64,000 nucleotides of DNA, from contig NZ_MPOH02000006.1 of NCBI RefSeq assembly GCF_001896135.2, positions 1 to 64,000 on the forward strand, read 5' to 3'. Below the pieces are notes generated by a model. It searched no databases and had not been told where the DNA came from. It saw only the letters and a program-made list of their open reading frames with translations. Made by a program: the position numbers and the translations under genes. Origin of the DNA: Streptomyces phaeoluteigriseus. Lineage in GTDB: Bacteria > Actinomycetota > Actinomycetes > Streptomycetales > Streptomycetaceae. Each line of letters starts with the position of its first letter. Positions within the stretch are counted from its first letter, which is position 1. This document shows, piece after piece, positions 47,353 to 56,187 of this stretch.

Positions 47353-48107
47353 TCGACGGCCTGCGGCTCGTCCGCGGGCTCGGGCGGCTGGTCGCAGGGC
47401 CTCCGCCTCGTCGCGGGCCTCGGCTCGTCCGCGGTGCGCGGTTGGTCCGGAGCGGGCCGTCCGGTCGCGAAGAAGCGCGAGAAATCGGTGTCACGCGTCC
47501 CGCCGGGCGCCTCGGTGTCCGGCGGGAGGCCCTGGCCCCAGTCCAGCCGGTAGCGCGCGAACAGCTCGGCCCGCAGGGGGGCGAGGGGCATCCCCACGTT
47601 CGGCAGGACCATCGCGTAGACGGCGCCCATGAGCAGGGAGCGCAGCATCGGATAGTCGGTGTCGACGTCCCGTGAGCCGTGCCGGGCCACGGTGTCCCGC
47701 AGCAGTTCGGCCAGCCGCCGCTGCTCGGGGCACTGCACGAAACCCTCCGCTTGGAGCAGCCCCGCCATGTGCTGGCGCATCAGCACCGTCCGGTCCCGGG
47801 CCAGCCCGAGGATGGCGTCGACGGCCCGCGCCATCCGCTCCCGGCCGTCCCCGGTGCGCGGCTCGCGCTCCAGCGCCTCCTCCAGCGTGCGGTGCATGAG
47901 CCGGTGCACGGCCGACTGCACCAGCTGGCGCTTGCCGGGGAAGTAGTACGACACCAGACCGCGGGCCGAGCCCGCCCGGTCCGCGATGTCGCCGAGCGTC
48001 GTCGCCTCGTACCCGCGCTCGCTCACCAGCTCGACGGCCGCCTGGAGAAACCGTTCCCGGGAACGCCGACGCAATTCTTCATTGACCGAGGCGCTGCGCG
48101 GGGACAT
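47340..48107 (-). CDS. TetR family transcriptional regulator
   Basis: A 255-residue protein. The N-terminal HTH is RERFLQAAVELVSERGYEAT, TLGDIADRAGSARGLVSYYF and PGKRQLV. The C-terminal ligand domain runs to about residue 205, followed by a disordered Pro/Arg/Asp-rich tail of 50 residues (DQPRTADEPRPATRRRP). GGAG lies 7 bases before ATG 48107. The 5' region contains AACTATACTC, and no partner gene is adjacent on the same strand, so the target is unknown. Confidence 0.9.
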   Translation of the reverse strand: MSPRSASVNEELRRRSRERFLQAAVELVSERGYEATTLGDIADRAGSARGLVSYYFPGKRQLVQSAVHRLMHRTLEEALEREPRTGDGRERMARAVDAILGLARDRTVLMRQHMAGLLQAEGFVQCPEQRRLAELLRDTVARHGSRDVDTDYPMLRSLLMGAVYAMVLPNVGMPLAPLRAELFARYRLDWGQGLPPDTEAPGGTRDTDFSRFFATGRPAPDQPRTADEPRPATRRRPCDQPPEPADEPQAVDQSK

Positions 48108-48383
48108 GCTGTAACTCCTGCGTTGACTGGCTCCGAGCCAACTATACTCAGCGCAGCCCGGTCGGTTCCGTTTCGGAGGCGTACCGGGGCCGCCCGCTCT
48201 GGGCGACGCGGGGGATCGTCCAGAGTGGGCGTGCTTTCTCCCCGATGGTGGCCTGAGGCTCCTTTTCGAAGGGTTCCCTTCCGGTTCTGGTCCGTGAGTG
48301 CACCGCACCGCCCCATCGGTCGCCGCCCGAGCGGGCCGTCCCTACAGTGGGCAGGAGTGCCGAGCCGAGGAGGGCGTACCGCC

Positions 48384-48644
48384 ATGGCAGCCGACAGCGG
48401 ACACGACCGGGAGATCTTCACCCGGATCACGACGATGGTCGAGGATGAGCGCAGGCTGCGCGAGGACCTGGCGGCCGGCCGGATCGACGACGCCGCCGGA
48501 CACCAGCGGCTCGGTGAACTGGAGAGCGCCCTCGACCAGTGCTGGGACCTGCTGCGCCAGCGGCGCGCCAAGTCCGAGTTCGGGGAGAACCCGGACGACG
48601 CGCGGGTGCGGTCCTCGTCGCAGGTCGAGGGCTACCAGAGCTGA
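48384..48644 (+). CDS. DUF2630 family small protein
   Basis: An 86-residue helical protein: ITTMVEDERRLREDLAAGRI, HQRLGELESALDQCWDLLRQ and RRAKSEFGENPDDARVRSS. The ERxLRE...LE..LDQCWDLLRQRRA pattern is DUF2630, widespread in actinobacteria and of unknown role. It is all-helical and could form a coiled coil. ATG 48384 follows CGAGGAGGGCG. Palindromic repeats follow its stop. Confidence 0.88.
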   Translation: MAADSGHDREIFTRITTMVEDERRLREDLAAGRIDDAAGHQRLGELESALDQCWDLLRQRRAKSEFGENPDDARVRSSSQVEGYQS

Positions 48645-48660
48645 CCTGACCCGGCAGGAC

Positions 48661-48854
48661 GGGCTCAGCCCGGCAGGGCTCAGCCCGGCAGGACGGAATC
48701 GGCCCACCAGGGCTCAGCCCGGCAGGACCGGATCGGCCCACAAGGGCTCAGCCCGGCAGGACCGGACGGCCCACCAGCGGATCGCACCGGGGCTCAGCCC
48801 CTCACGGACTCCACCCGGGCTCAGCCCCTCACGGGCTCCACCGGGGCTCAGCCC
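48661..48854. repeat. Tandem array with seven GGGCTCAGCCC palindromes
   Basis: GGGCTCAGCCC occurs at 48661, 48676, 48710, 48744, 48790, 48817 and 48844. Between the first four the unit is GGGCTCAGCCCGGCAGGAC with short insertions; the last three share GGGCTCAGCCCCTCACGG. It fills the gap between convergent DUF2630 and HAD genes. Each core can form a small hairpin, so it could serve as a bidirectional terminator; spacers are too short and irregular for CRISPR. Confidence 0.85.
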
Positions 48855-48863
48855 CTCACGGGC

Positions 48864-49556
48864 CTACCCCACCAGGTCCAGCACCGGACGCAGGCCGTCC
48901 GGCCGTTCGGCCGCCGGAAGGTGGTCCACGAAGTACACCGAGCAGCCGAGGGCCGCCGCCCCGCCGTCGGCCGGCCGGCTGTCACCGACCATCAGCGTGG
49001 AGCGCGGATCGGCGCCGAGCGCCTCGCACGCCGTCGCGAACAGCCGCGGGTCGGGCTTCTGCACCCCGTGCTCGTACGACAGCACGTAGGTGTCGACGTA
49101 CGTGTCGAGGCCGTGCGCGCGGAACACCGGCCGCAGGTCCCAGCCGATGTTGCTCACCACACCCACCCGGACCCCGCGCTCGCGCAGGGTGCTCAGCACC
49201 TGCGGGGCGTCCGGGTACGGCGCCCAGGCGGCCGGCTCCATGTGCCGGTCGTACAACGCGTCGTGCAGGGCCGGGTCGGGCAGCGGCACCCGACGGGACA
49301 GCCCGGTGTAGGCGGCCCGGTGCAGCTCCGCGCTCTCGTCCCGCACCTGCCACAGTCCGGCCAACTCCTCGGGGACCCGCACCGGAAACGCCGCGCCGGG
49401 CAGCGCCCCGGCCGCCTCCAGCGCCCGCGCCGTCTCCGCCACCTCGCCCTCGGTCAGCACGACACCGGCCGCGTCGAGTCCGGCCCGCAGCCACGACTCG
49501 GCGGACTCGACACGGAAGAGGGTGCCGGAGAAGTCGAACAGCACAGTGGAAGTCAT
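48864..49556 (-). CDS. HAD superfamily hydrolase
   Basis: A 230-residue phosphatase-like protein. Motif I is VLFDFSGTLFRVESA: the second Asp of the usual DxD is replaced by Ser (D-F-S), which is seen in some HADs but weakens phosphatase catalysis. Motif II is GVVSNIG, motif III is the Lys in YEHGVQKPDP, and motif IV is TLMVGDSRPADGGAA. The cap domain lies between residues 20 and 90. ATG 49556 is chosen because motif I starts just after it. The substrate is unknown. Confidence 0.85.
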   Translation of the reverse strand: MTSTVLFDFSGTLFRVESAESWLRAGLDAAGVVLTEGEVAETARALEAAGALPGAAFPVRVPEELAGLWQVRDESAELHRAAYTGLSRRVPLPDPALHDALYDRHMEPAAWAPYPDAPQVLSTLRERGVRVGVVSNIGWDLRPVFRAHGLDTYVDTYVLSYEHGVQKPDPRLFATACEALGADPRSTLMVGDSRPADGGAAALGCSVYFVDHLPAAERPDGLRPVLDLVG

Positions 49557-49562
49557 GGAGTT

Positions 49563-50062
49563 GATCCTAGGAAGGCGGCGAGCCCGGGTTCCAGACCGCC
49601 GGAGGACCGGCATCGCGGAACACGCGGACGAACACGCCCTCGCGTACCACGCTGGTCTCCCGGAAGCGCTCGCGGCGGCGGAGGACCAGCGCGGGGGGAA
49701 ACCGTCGGGGCGCTCGAGGCCGACGCGGTCCAGCGCGGCGGCGGTGGCCGGACAGGAGACGGGGTCGGGGGCACCGGCCGCTGGGGGACTGGCTTCTCAC
49801 CTTGCGCGCCCCCAACCGCCGCCCGACCGGCGCAGGGGGACCTCTCCGGCGCCGAGAACCTCGCCATCGCCCGCGCAGGCGACGTGATCGCACGGCGGGG
49901 TGCGGGCCGCAGCAGGCCGCCGGCGCCACGACGAAGGTGAACGCCTCCTCGCCTAGCGTCCGGCCGTCCACGCGTCGAGGTCGGCGGCCCGGCGGATCCC
50001 TGGCCCCAGGTACCCGGGACGACTGCCTGCCGCAGTCCGGCCCGACCCACGTAGCCGTACCG
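49563..50062 (-). pseudogene. Decayed zinc-ribbon protein gene
   Basis: Read on the minus strand across frames, the pieces YGYVGRAGLRQAVVPGTWGQ, LDAWTLGEEAFTFVVAPAAC, PDPVSCPATAAALDRVGLER, PDGFPPALVLRRRERFRETS and VVREGVFVRVFRDAGPPAVW follow in order. From memory they match a Streptomyces family ending FRRCPxCxxxNxVREGDFVCxFCDAxLPxxWN. All four zinc-ligand cysteines are changed here (Cys to Arg, Phe, Arg, Arg), and at least two frameshifts and a deletion shorten the middle. Several independent hits make this true decay, not a sequencing slip. Confidence 0.6.
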
Positions 50063-50111
50063 GCGGGCCGGCAGGCTCACGGCCGCCACCCGTGCGCGCG
50101 TCGGGGCAGGC

Positions 50112-50783
50112 TCACGGCCGCCACCGCACGTGCGCCGCGATCGCCAGGGACACCAGCATCGCGCCCATGAGCCAGCCGCCGAGGACGTCCGTGGGCCAGT
50201 GGACCCCCAGCCAGACGCGGGTCAGGCCGACGCCCGCCACCGAGACGGCGACCACCGCCACCGCCGTACGCCACAGGGCGGGGCCGACACCGTGGCGGTA
50301 CAGCAGCCACAGGAGGAGACCCAGGACCACGGTGGCCGTGAGGGCGTGGCCGGAGGGGTAGGCCGCGTAGTGGGCCGAGTCGACGGGGTCGGTCCAGACC
50401 GGGCGGTCGCGGCCGAGCGCGGCCTTGAGACCCTGTTGCAGGACCGTGCCGACCGCCGACACCGTGACCAGCCACACCGCCGTCCACCAGGCCGCGCGCC
50501 GCCACACCAGCCACACGGCCACCGCCGCGCACAGCAGGCGCATCGTCAGCGGGTCCCAGACCCAGTCCGTCAGGATGCGGAAGGCCTGGGTGACGTCGGG
50601 GTCGGCGACGGCCCAGCGGTGGGTCGTGCGGGAGACGTCTCCGTCGAAGGAGAGCAGCGGATGCCACTCGGCCGCCACCAGGATCAGCAGCACGAGCGAG
50701 CACAGGCCGAGGACGATCGCCGTACGGACGGCTGTGCGGTACGGCGACGGGGCGGGCGGGGAGTCGACGGAGGGGGAGTGCAT
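50112..50783 (-). CDS. PAP2-family membrane phosphatase
   Basis: A 223-residue protein with about six membrane helices. The three acid-phosphatase motifs are present: KAALGRDRP, YPSGHALT and TRVWLGVHWPTDVLGG. It dephosphorylates a lipid phosphate such as undecaprenyl pyrophosphate or phosphatidic acid on the outer face. AAGGA 8 bases upstream supports ATG 50783 (MHSPSVDSP) over ATG 50837. It follows the M56 gene on the same strand by 54 bp and may share a transcript. Confidence 0.93.
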   Translation of the reverse strand: MHSPSVDSPPAPSPYRTAVRTAIVLGLCSLVLLILVAAEWHPLLSFDGDVSRTTHRWAVADPDVTQAFRILTDWVWDPLTMRLLCAAVAVWLVWRRAAWWTAVWLVTVSAVGTVLQQGLKAALGRDRPVWTDPVDSAHYAAYPSGHALTATVVLGLLLWLLYRHGVGPALWRTAVAVVAVSVAGVGLTRVWLGVHWPTDVLGGWLMGAMLVSLAIAAHVRWRP

Positions 50784-50837
50784 GAGGTGATCCTTGCCGA
50801 ATCCCGGGGTGTGAAGCCAACCCGGGGGCCGGTTCAT

Positions 50838-51773
50838 TCAGCCGAGCGCCCGTAACGCCGGCACCAGTGTCACCAGCACCGGTACCACCGGGACCAGCGA
50901 GGCCGCGGCCGTCAGCCGCAGCCTGCGGGCCGCCGTGAGCCGGTCCGCGGGTGTCAGCAGCCGGTGCACGCGCTGCGGGACGTGGGCCTGTGGGGCGGGC
51001 GAGGGGCCGAAGACGCCTCGGTCCTCGTTCAGTTCGACCAGGGCGAGCGCGGTCGTCAGCCGGCCGAAGCGCCGGGAGGCCGCGTCGTCGGCGGCCAGCT
51101 CGACCAGGCGGTGCATCTCGGCACGGAACGCGGCGAACACCGGCACCTGTGGGAAACCGGTTGCCAGTGCGGCCGAGCAGTGCAGCAGCCAGTGGTGCCG
51201 TGCCTGGGCGTGTCCCTGCTCGTGTGCCAGCACGGCGTCCAGCTGACGCCCCTTCAGTCGGCGCAACGCGGCTGTCGTGACGACCAGTTGGGGCGCCCCG
51301 CCGGGCATCCACCACGCGTCGGACCGCTCACCCTCCAGCACCACGAGCCGCCCGGGAGCGGGCTCCTCGCCCGGCAACAGTGGTGCCCGCAGGCTCAGTT
51401 CGTCGCGCTGGTGGCGCAGCCTGCTGCGCGCCGCCGTGACCTCCCGGACCAGCATCGCCCCGCTCCACAGCCCGGCGCACGCCAGGGCCACCGCGGTCGT
51501 CGCCGCCCAGGGGCCGGTCGCGCTCAGCGCGTACGCCTCCACGACCCCGTGCGGGGCCGGCGCGAAGACGTGCCCGCGCACCGCCTGCCAGGCGGCCGCC
51601 GCGCTCAGCGTCATCGCCAGCGCGCAGCACATCAGCACCGCCGCCACCACGCACTGCCACACCCACAGCGCGATCACCGGTTCACGGTCCGGCCAGTCCG
51701 CCCGGGCGAGCAGCCGGGGAGCGACGACGGCGGTCAGCGCACCGAGCAGCAGCAGCACCGCGGGGACCATCAT
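50838..51773 (-). CDS. M56 (BlaR1/MecR1-type) membrane metallopeptidase
   Basis: A 311-residue protein with N-terminal membrane helices (VPAVLLLLGALTAVVAPRLL; VVAAVLMCCALAMTLSAAAA; AATTAVALACAGLWSGAML). The cytoplasmic zinc-protease loop has LDAVLAHEQGHAQARHHWLL (HExxH), a downstream RLVELAADDAASRRFG (the Glu ligand), and a last helix. There is no penicillin-sensor domain. In this family a BlaI-type repressor usually lies next door; here none is adjacent. ATG 51773 or 51770 starts it. It belongs with the DUF5134 gene upstream. Confidence 0.88.
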   Translation of the reverse strand: MMVPAVLLLLGALTAVVAPRLLARADWPDREPVIALWVWQCVVAAVLMCCALAMTLSAAAAWQAVRGHVFAPAPHGVVEAYALSATGPWAATTAVALACAGLWSGAMLVREVTAARSRLRHQRDELSLRAPLLPGEEPAPGRLVVLEGERSDAWWMPGGAPQLVVTTAALRRLKGRQLDAVLAHEQGHAQARHHWLLHCSAALATGFPQVPVFAAFRAEMHRLVELAADDAASRRFGRLTTALALVELNEDRGVFGPSPAPQAHVPQRVHRLLTPADRLTAARRLRLTAAASLVPVVPVLVTLVPALRALG

Positions 51774-51878
51774 GGTCAGCACCCTATGAGCGCCGCGCCG
51801 CTCAGGGGTACGGCTCGGCACGGCAAAGTGACGCAGGCCACGAGTGCCCCGGCCGCGCCGGGGTGCCGGGGTAGGGCC

Positions 51879-52439
51879 TCAGATCGTCAGCAGCATCGCG
51901 AGCATCCCGATCCCCATCGACAGCCGGCAGGCACGCGCCAGCTCGGGCCGGTCGCCCCAGGCCAGGGCGCTCCGCGCGGCGGCGCCTCCCGCGACTCCGG
52001 CCACCGGCAGCAGCCGTACGCCGGAGACGAGGACGTACGCCGTGAAGTACACCAGCAGTCCGCCCGTGAGCAGCGGCACCCCGGAGCCGCCGTGCGCGTG
52101 GCCGGTCGCGGTGGGGGAGGCGGTCATCACGGCCGCCATGTAGACCATGGCCGCGGCGCCCACCAGGTGGTGCAGATGGTGCGGGCCGGTCCGGGCCACC
52201 CACAGGGCCCGCAGCGCGGCCCCGCCGAAGACCACCGCGTACACCGGCCAGACCCACACCGGCGGGGTGAACGCCGAGCCCGGTACCGCCATGGCGGCCA
52301 TCCCGAAGCCCATCAGGGCCTCGTCGCCCGCGGCCAGGCGCTGTGTCTCGTCGCTGCTGCGCATCCTCAGCAGGCAGTAGGCCCCGGTCGCCGCACACAA
52401 CGTCACGAGCAGCCAGCCGGACGACGCCGGTCCGTGCAC
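51879..52439 (-). CDS. DUF5134 family membrane protein
   Basis: A 186-residue protein with about six helices: SGWLLVTLCAATGAYCLL, DEALMGFGMAAMAVPGSAF, VWVWPVYAVVFGGAALRALW, HHLVGAAAMVYMAAVM, LLTGGLLVYFTAYVLVSGVR and RLSMGIGMLAMLLTI. His residues cluster between helices (GPHHLHHL, GHAHGGSG) and might bind metal. GTG 52439 follows GGGGAGGTG. DUF5134 next to M56 peptidase is usual in Streptomyces. The function is unknown. Confidence 0.8.
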   Translation of the reverse strand: MHGPASSGWLLVTLCAATGAYCLLRMRSSDETQRLAAGDEALMGFGMAAMAVPGSAFTPPVWVWPVYAVVFGGAALRALWVARTGPHHLHHLVGAAAMVYMAAVMTASPTATGHAHGGSGVPLLTGGLLVYFTAYVLVSGVRLLPVAGVAGGAAARSALAWGDRPELARACRLSMGIGMLAMLLTI

Positions 52440-52619
52440 GCGCACCTCCCCGTTCGACGGACGGTCCAGGAAGGCGATGCCCTCGGCACGCGGCGCGCAC
52501 GCGAGCGCAAGGGTGTACACGGGGAGCATTCGGCGGAGCACAGGGGGTGAGCGGGTGGGCGTGGAGAGTCCGTGACTGGGGTCCGAATGTATTTCACGAG
52601 TAAAACACCTGCTAAATTA

Positions 52620-54310
52620 GTGAGAGTGAGCAAGAGCAGTGCGACACCCCGGCAGCAGCCCCGTCCCCGTCCCTCGGTCCGTCTCCCGTTGGCCGGTGTG
52701 CTGCGGCTCGGGCGCCCTTCCGACATCTGGTTCAAGCCCGCGCTCAGCGTGGTCGCCGCGGTCGCCCCGCCCAACCTGACCCTGCTGGCGCTCGACCGCC
52801 TCGACCTGGCGATGTACACGATGGCCGGATCCCTGTGCGCGCTGTACGCCCACCATCGCCCGTACGCCGCGCGCGCCCGCGTGCTGGCCCTGGTGGTGCT
52901 CGGCATGACCGGTGGGCTCGCCGTCGCGCTGCTCGCGGCCGCGCTCACCACGAACGCCGTCGTCCTCGTCGCCGTCGGCGCCCTCCTCGCCGCCGCCCAG
53001 AAGACGCTGTGCGACGCCACCAGGATCGGCCCGCCCGGCAACGTCATCCTCACCTTCATCAGCTCCGCCGCGCTCTTCGCCCCGCAGACCCTCGGACAGA
53101 TCCCCGGCCACCTGGGCCTCGCCCTCGCGGCGGGCGCCTGGTCGTGGATCATCGGCATGGCGCCGGGCCTCCTGCGCCCGCACGGCCCCGAGCGCCGCGC
53201 CACCGCGCAGGCGCTGAACGCCGCCGCCGCGTACGCCGCCACACGAGGCACCGGCGAGGGCCACGCCCGGGCCCGCGCGCCGCGGCCGCAGCCGTGCACG
53301 CGGCCTGGCAGACCCTGCTGTCGGCCCGCGGCGGGGACACCGGCCGTGCCCTGGAACGGCTCCTGGTCCGCGCCGAGGTGGCCCTCGCAGCGCCCGTCGA
53401 CACCGACCCGGTACGGCTGCGCGGCTGGGCCCGCGCGCTGCGCGGCACCGGACCCGTCCCGCGCCCCCACGTCCTTCCGGCCGACGACGAACTCCTCGGT
53501 GTGGACACCGAACTCGCCTCGCCGCGAACGTCGTTGTGGCACCGCCTCGGCCCCCTGACCCCGCTCGCCGTGCGCACCGCCCTCGGTTGCGGCCTGGCCG
53601 GCTACGCCTCCCTCGCGCTCGGTATCGGCCGTCCCTACTGGGCCCTGGTCACCGCCGCCTCCCTCTACCAGGCCAACGTCACCCTCACCTGGAGTCGCGG
53701 GGTCCAGCGCGTCGTCGGCAACCTCCTGGGCGTCCTCGCCTTCGCCGCGATCGTCCCGCTCGCCCACCTCCACCCGGCGGCCCTGGTCCTGACCTGCCTC
53801 GCCCTGAACTTCGGCGCGGAGGCGCTGATCAGCCGCAACTACTGGCTCGGCAGCGTCTGCGTGACCCCGATGGCGCTCCTCATCACCGAGTTCGCCCAGT
53901 ACCAGGACGCGGGCACGCTCATCACCGAGCGGGTCGTGGACACCCTCGTCGGCGCGCTGGTCGGCTTCGTCGCCGCCGTCGCCGTCACCAACCGGCGCTC
54001 CGGCGACCGCCTCGACCACGCCCTGACGGCGGCCGAACGCGCCCGCGAAACCGCTGCCCTCCTCCTCGCCCGGCCGCGCCCCGCCCCGGCGGCCCTGGAG
54101 TCAGCCCGCCGCGGCCTGGCCGCCGCACTCGTCGAGCTGCGCGGCACGGCCGACGCCGCCACCGGCGAGTGGTGGCAGCGCGCCCTGCCGCAGGAGCGGG
54201 TCGTCGCGGCCGAGCAGGCCGGACACCGTACGCTCGCCGCGACGGTCCGGGGCCAGGGACTCCTCCTGACCCGGCACAACGAGGCGAGAGCGGAGGACGT
54301 ACGGCCATGA
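52620..54310 (+). pseudogene. FUSC family transporter, frameshifted
   Basis: About 563 residues after restoring one base at about 53273-53284 (RARAPRPQP versus AAAAVHAAWQTLLSARGG). The first block is FKPALSVVAAVAPPNLTLLA, GMTGGLAVALLAAALTTNAV and GPPGNVILTFISSAALF. The second is VRTALGCGLAGYASLALGIG, RPYWALVTAASLYQANVTLT, SRGVQRVVGNLLGVLAFAAI and a helical tail. This is an aromatic-acid or drug efflux type membrane protein. GTG 52620 or 52626 starts it; no strong SD is present and the leader is AT-rich. The stop overlaps the MarR start (ATGA), so the two form an operon. Confidence 0.82.
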
Positions 54311-55038
54311 CGGCGACGCAGGGACAGCCGGTGGGCGGGGACGACGCGGACGGTCCGGCCGGCGGGAACGAGACCGCTCGGGAACCACTCGGCGGCGCCG
54401 ACGCGGCGCAACGGCGGCCCACTGGGCAGAGCGAGCCCGCCGGGCCGGAGGCCACACAGTCGCAGCCCGCCGGGCCCGAGGCCGCGCCGGGTCGCCCCGC
54501 CCCCCGTGGCGACGGCGCCCGTGGCGACCGCGCCCGCGGTGACACCGTCGCCTCCGTGGTGCGGCAGTGGCAGGCCGTGCGGCCCGAGCTGGACACCGGG
54601 CCCATGGAGATCATCGGGCGGGTCAACCGCTGTGCGGCGCTCCTTCAGCAGGCCGAGGACGCCCCGCTGCGGCGTGCCGGGCTCAGCCGGGCGGAGTTCG
54701 ATCTGCTCGGTGCGCTGCGCCGCACCGGTCACGAGCTGACGCCCGGGGAACTCGCCCGCGAGACGTTCTCCTCGGGAGCCGCCGTCACCAAACGCGTCAA
54801 GCAGCTGACCGAACGGGGCCTGGTGGAGCGCCGCGGGGACGCCCGGGACCGCCGCGTCGCCCACCTGCGCCTCAGCGAGGCCGGCCGGGCCCTGGTCGAC
54901 GGCATCATGCCCGAGCAGCTCGCCTACGAGAGCGCCGTACTGGCCGCCCTGGACGCCGACCGGCAGGGTGAACTGGCGGTACTGCTCGGTGAGTTGCTCA
55001 GCCGGCTGGAGGGGCACATGCAGGCGCTGCGGAGCTGA
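54307..55038 (+). CDS. MarR family regulator with long disordered N-terminus
   Basis: A 243-residue protein. The last 145 residues are a MarR winged helix: LSRAEFDLLGALRRTGHELT, PGELARETFSSGAAVTKRVK, LTERGLVERRGDARDRRVAH and LRLSEAGRALVDGI. The first 80 residues are Gly/Pro/Ala-rich with repeats (SEPAGPEATQSQPAGPEAAP; GARGDRARGD). It is coupled to the FUSC gene by ATGA and probably regulates it in response to the exported compound. The ATG may be too early: the GTG at 54559 (VVRQWQAVRP) would give a standard 160-residue MarR. Confidence 0.9.
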   Translation: MTATQGQPVGGDDADGPAGGNETAREPLGGADAAQRRPTGQSEPAGPEATQSQPAGPEAAPGRPAPRGDGARGDRARGDTVASVVRQWQAVRPELDTGPMEIIGRVNRCAALLQQAEDAPLRRAGLSRAEFDLLGALRRTGHELTPGELARETFSSGAAVTKRVKQLTERGLVERRGDARDRRVAHLRLSEAGRALVDGIMPEQLAYESAVLAALDADRQGELAVLLGELLSRLEGHMQALRS

Positions 55039-55051
55039 GGGCGCCGTACGG

Positions 55052-56098
55052 TCACCGCACGTCGTGGACCGTGCGGCGGTACGTGGAACGCCGGTCGTCG
55101 ATGGCCTGCCAGCGGTCGCCGTAGACGGTGCGGGTGACGCCCTGATCGCGCAGGAAGTCGTGCGGGAAGCCGAGCGGCACGGCGCTCACCTCGTCGAGGC
55201 GGGCCACGGCGTCGGCGTCCAGACGGACGTCGAGACAGCCGAGGTTGTCCGCGAGCTGGCTCTCCCTCGTGGCCGAGACGATCGGCACCACGTTCCCGGG
55301 GCGGCCGAGCAGCCAGGCCAGGGCCACCTGGGCCGGGCTCCAGCCGCCCTCCTCCGCGATCTCCAGGACGGCGCTGATCACCGCCGCCTCGCGCTGGTCC
55401 TCCTCACCCGCCCCCAGCCGGCCGGACTCGCCCCGTCGGTACTTCCCGGTGAGTTTCCCGGCCGCGAGGGGCGCCCACGCCAGGACCGCCAGGTCGAAGC
55501 CCCTCGCCTGCGGCAGGAGTTCGCGTTCGGGGGTGCGTTCCAGCAGGCTGTACCGCAGCTGCGAGCCGGCGAACGACGTCCAGCCCCGCAGCTCGGCGAG
55601 GGTGTTGGCCTGCGCGATCTCCCAGGCGGGCCAGTCCGAGACACCGAGGTAGAGGACCTTGCCCGCGCGCACGAGGTCGTCGAGCGCGCGCATGACCTCG
55701 TCGACCGGGGTGAACTGGTCGCGGGCGTGGACCCACAGCACGTCCAGCCGGTCGGTGCGCAGCCGGTCCAGGCTCGCCTCCACCGACTGCACCAGGTTCT
55801 TACGGTGGTTGCCGGCGGCGTTGACGTCACCTTCGCGGAACGCACAGGTGTACTTGCTGGCGAGGACGAACTCGTCGCGCCGCCCTTCCAGCAGGGCACC
55901 GAGGAAGCGCTCGGAGTCGCCCCCGGTGTAGATGTTGGCCGTGTCGACGAAGTTGCCGCCCGCCTGCGCGTAGACGTCCAGCATCTTCGCGCTGGTGTCC
56001 CGGTCCGCGCCCCAGCCTCCGTCGCCGCCCATGGTCATCGCGCCGAGGCCCAGCTCGCTCACGCGCAGACCGGTCCGGCCGAACAGTGTGTACCGCAC
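55052..56098 (-). CDS. Aldo/keto reductase
   Basis: A 348-residue TIM-barrel oxidoreductase. The catalytic tetrad is visible: Asp and Tyr in FVDTANIYTGGDSERFLG, Lys in EFVLASKYT, and His in LDVLWVHARDQFTPVDEVM. NADP-binding segments are YLGVSDWPAWEIAQAN and VVPIVSATRESQLADNLGCL. It reduces aldehydes or ketones; the natural substrate is unknown. GTG 56098 follows GGGGGAAC. It is convergent with the MarR gene, 13 bp away. Confidence 0.93.
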   Translation of the reverse strand: MRYTLFGRTGLRVSELGLGAMTMGGDGGWGADRDTSAKMLDVYAQAGGNFVDTANIYTGGDSERFLGALLEGRRDEFVLASKYTCAFREGDVNAAGNHRKNLVQSVEASLDRLRTDRLDVLWVHARDQFTPVDEVMRALDDLVRAGKVLYLGVSDWPAWEIAQANTLAELRGWTSFAGSQLRYSLLERTPERELLPQARGFDLAVLAWAPLAAGKLTGKYRRGESGRLGAGEEDQREAAVISAVLEIAEEGGWSPAQVALAWLLGRPGNVVPIVSATRESQLADNLGCLDVRLDADAVARLDEVSAVPLGFPHDFLRDQGVTRTVYGDRWQAIDDRRSTYRRTVHDVR

Positions 56099-56187
56099 GT
56101 CGTCGTTCCCCCTTGGAAGGCAATCGAAAGGCACTGCTGGGATGACGCTAGGGGCTGAAGCGCGCTCGAAGGCAAGCCGATGCCGGC

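Noticed and set aside
48661..48854. CRISPR-like array
   Set aside because: Repeats are 11-19 bp, spacers irregular and themselves related, no cas genes nearby.
49802..50170. A plus-strand gene of 122 codons
   Set aside because: It is antisense to the decayed zinc-ribbon gene, whose ordered family fragments are on the minus strand.
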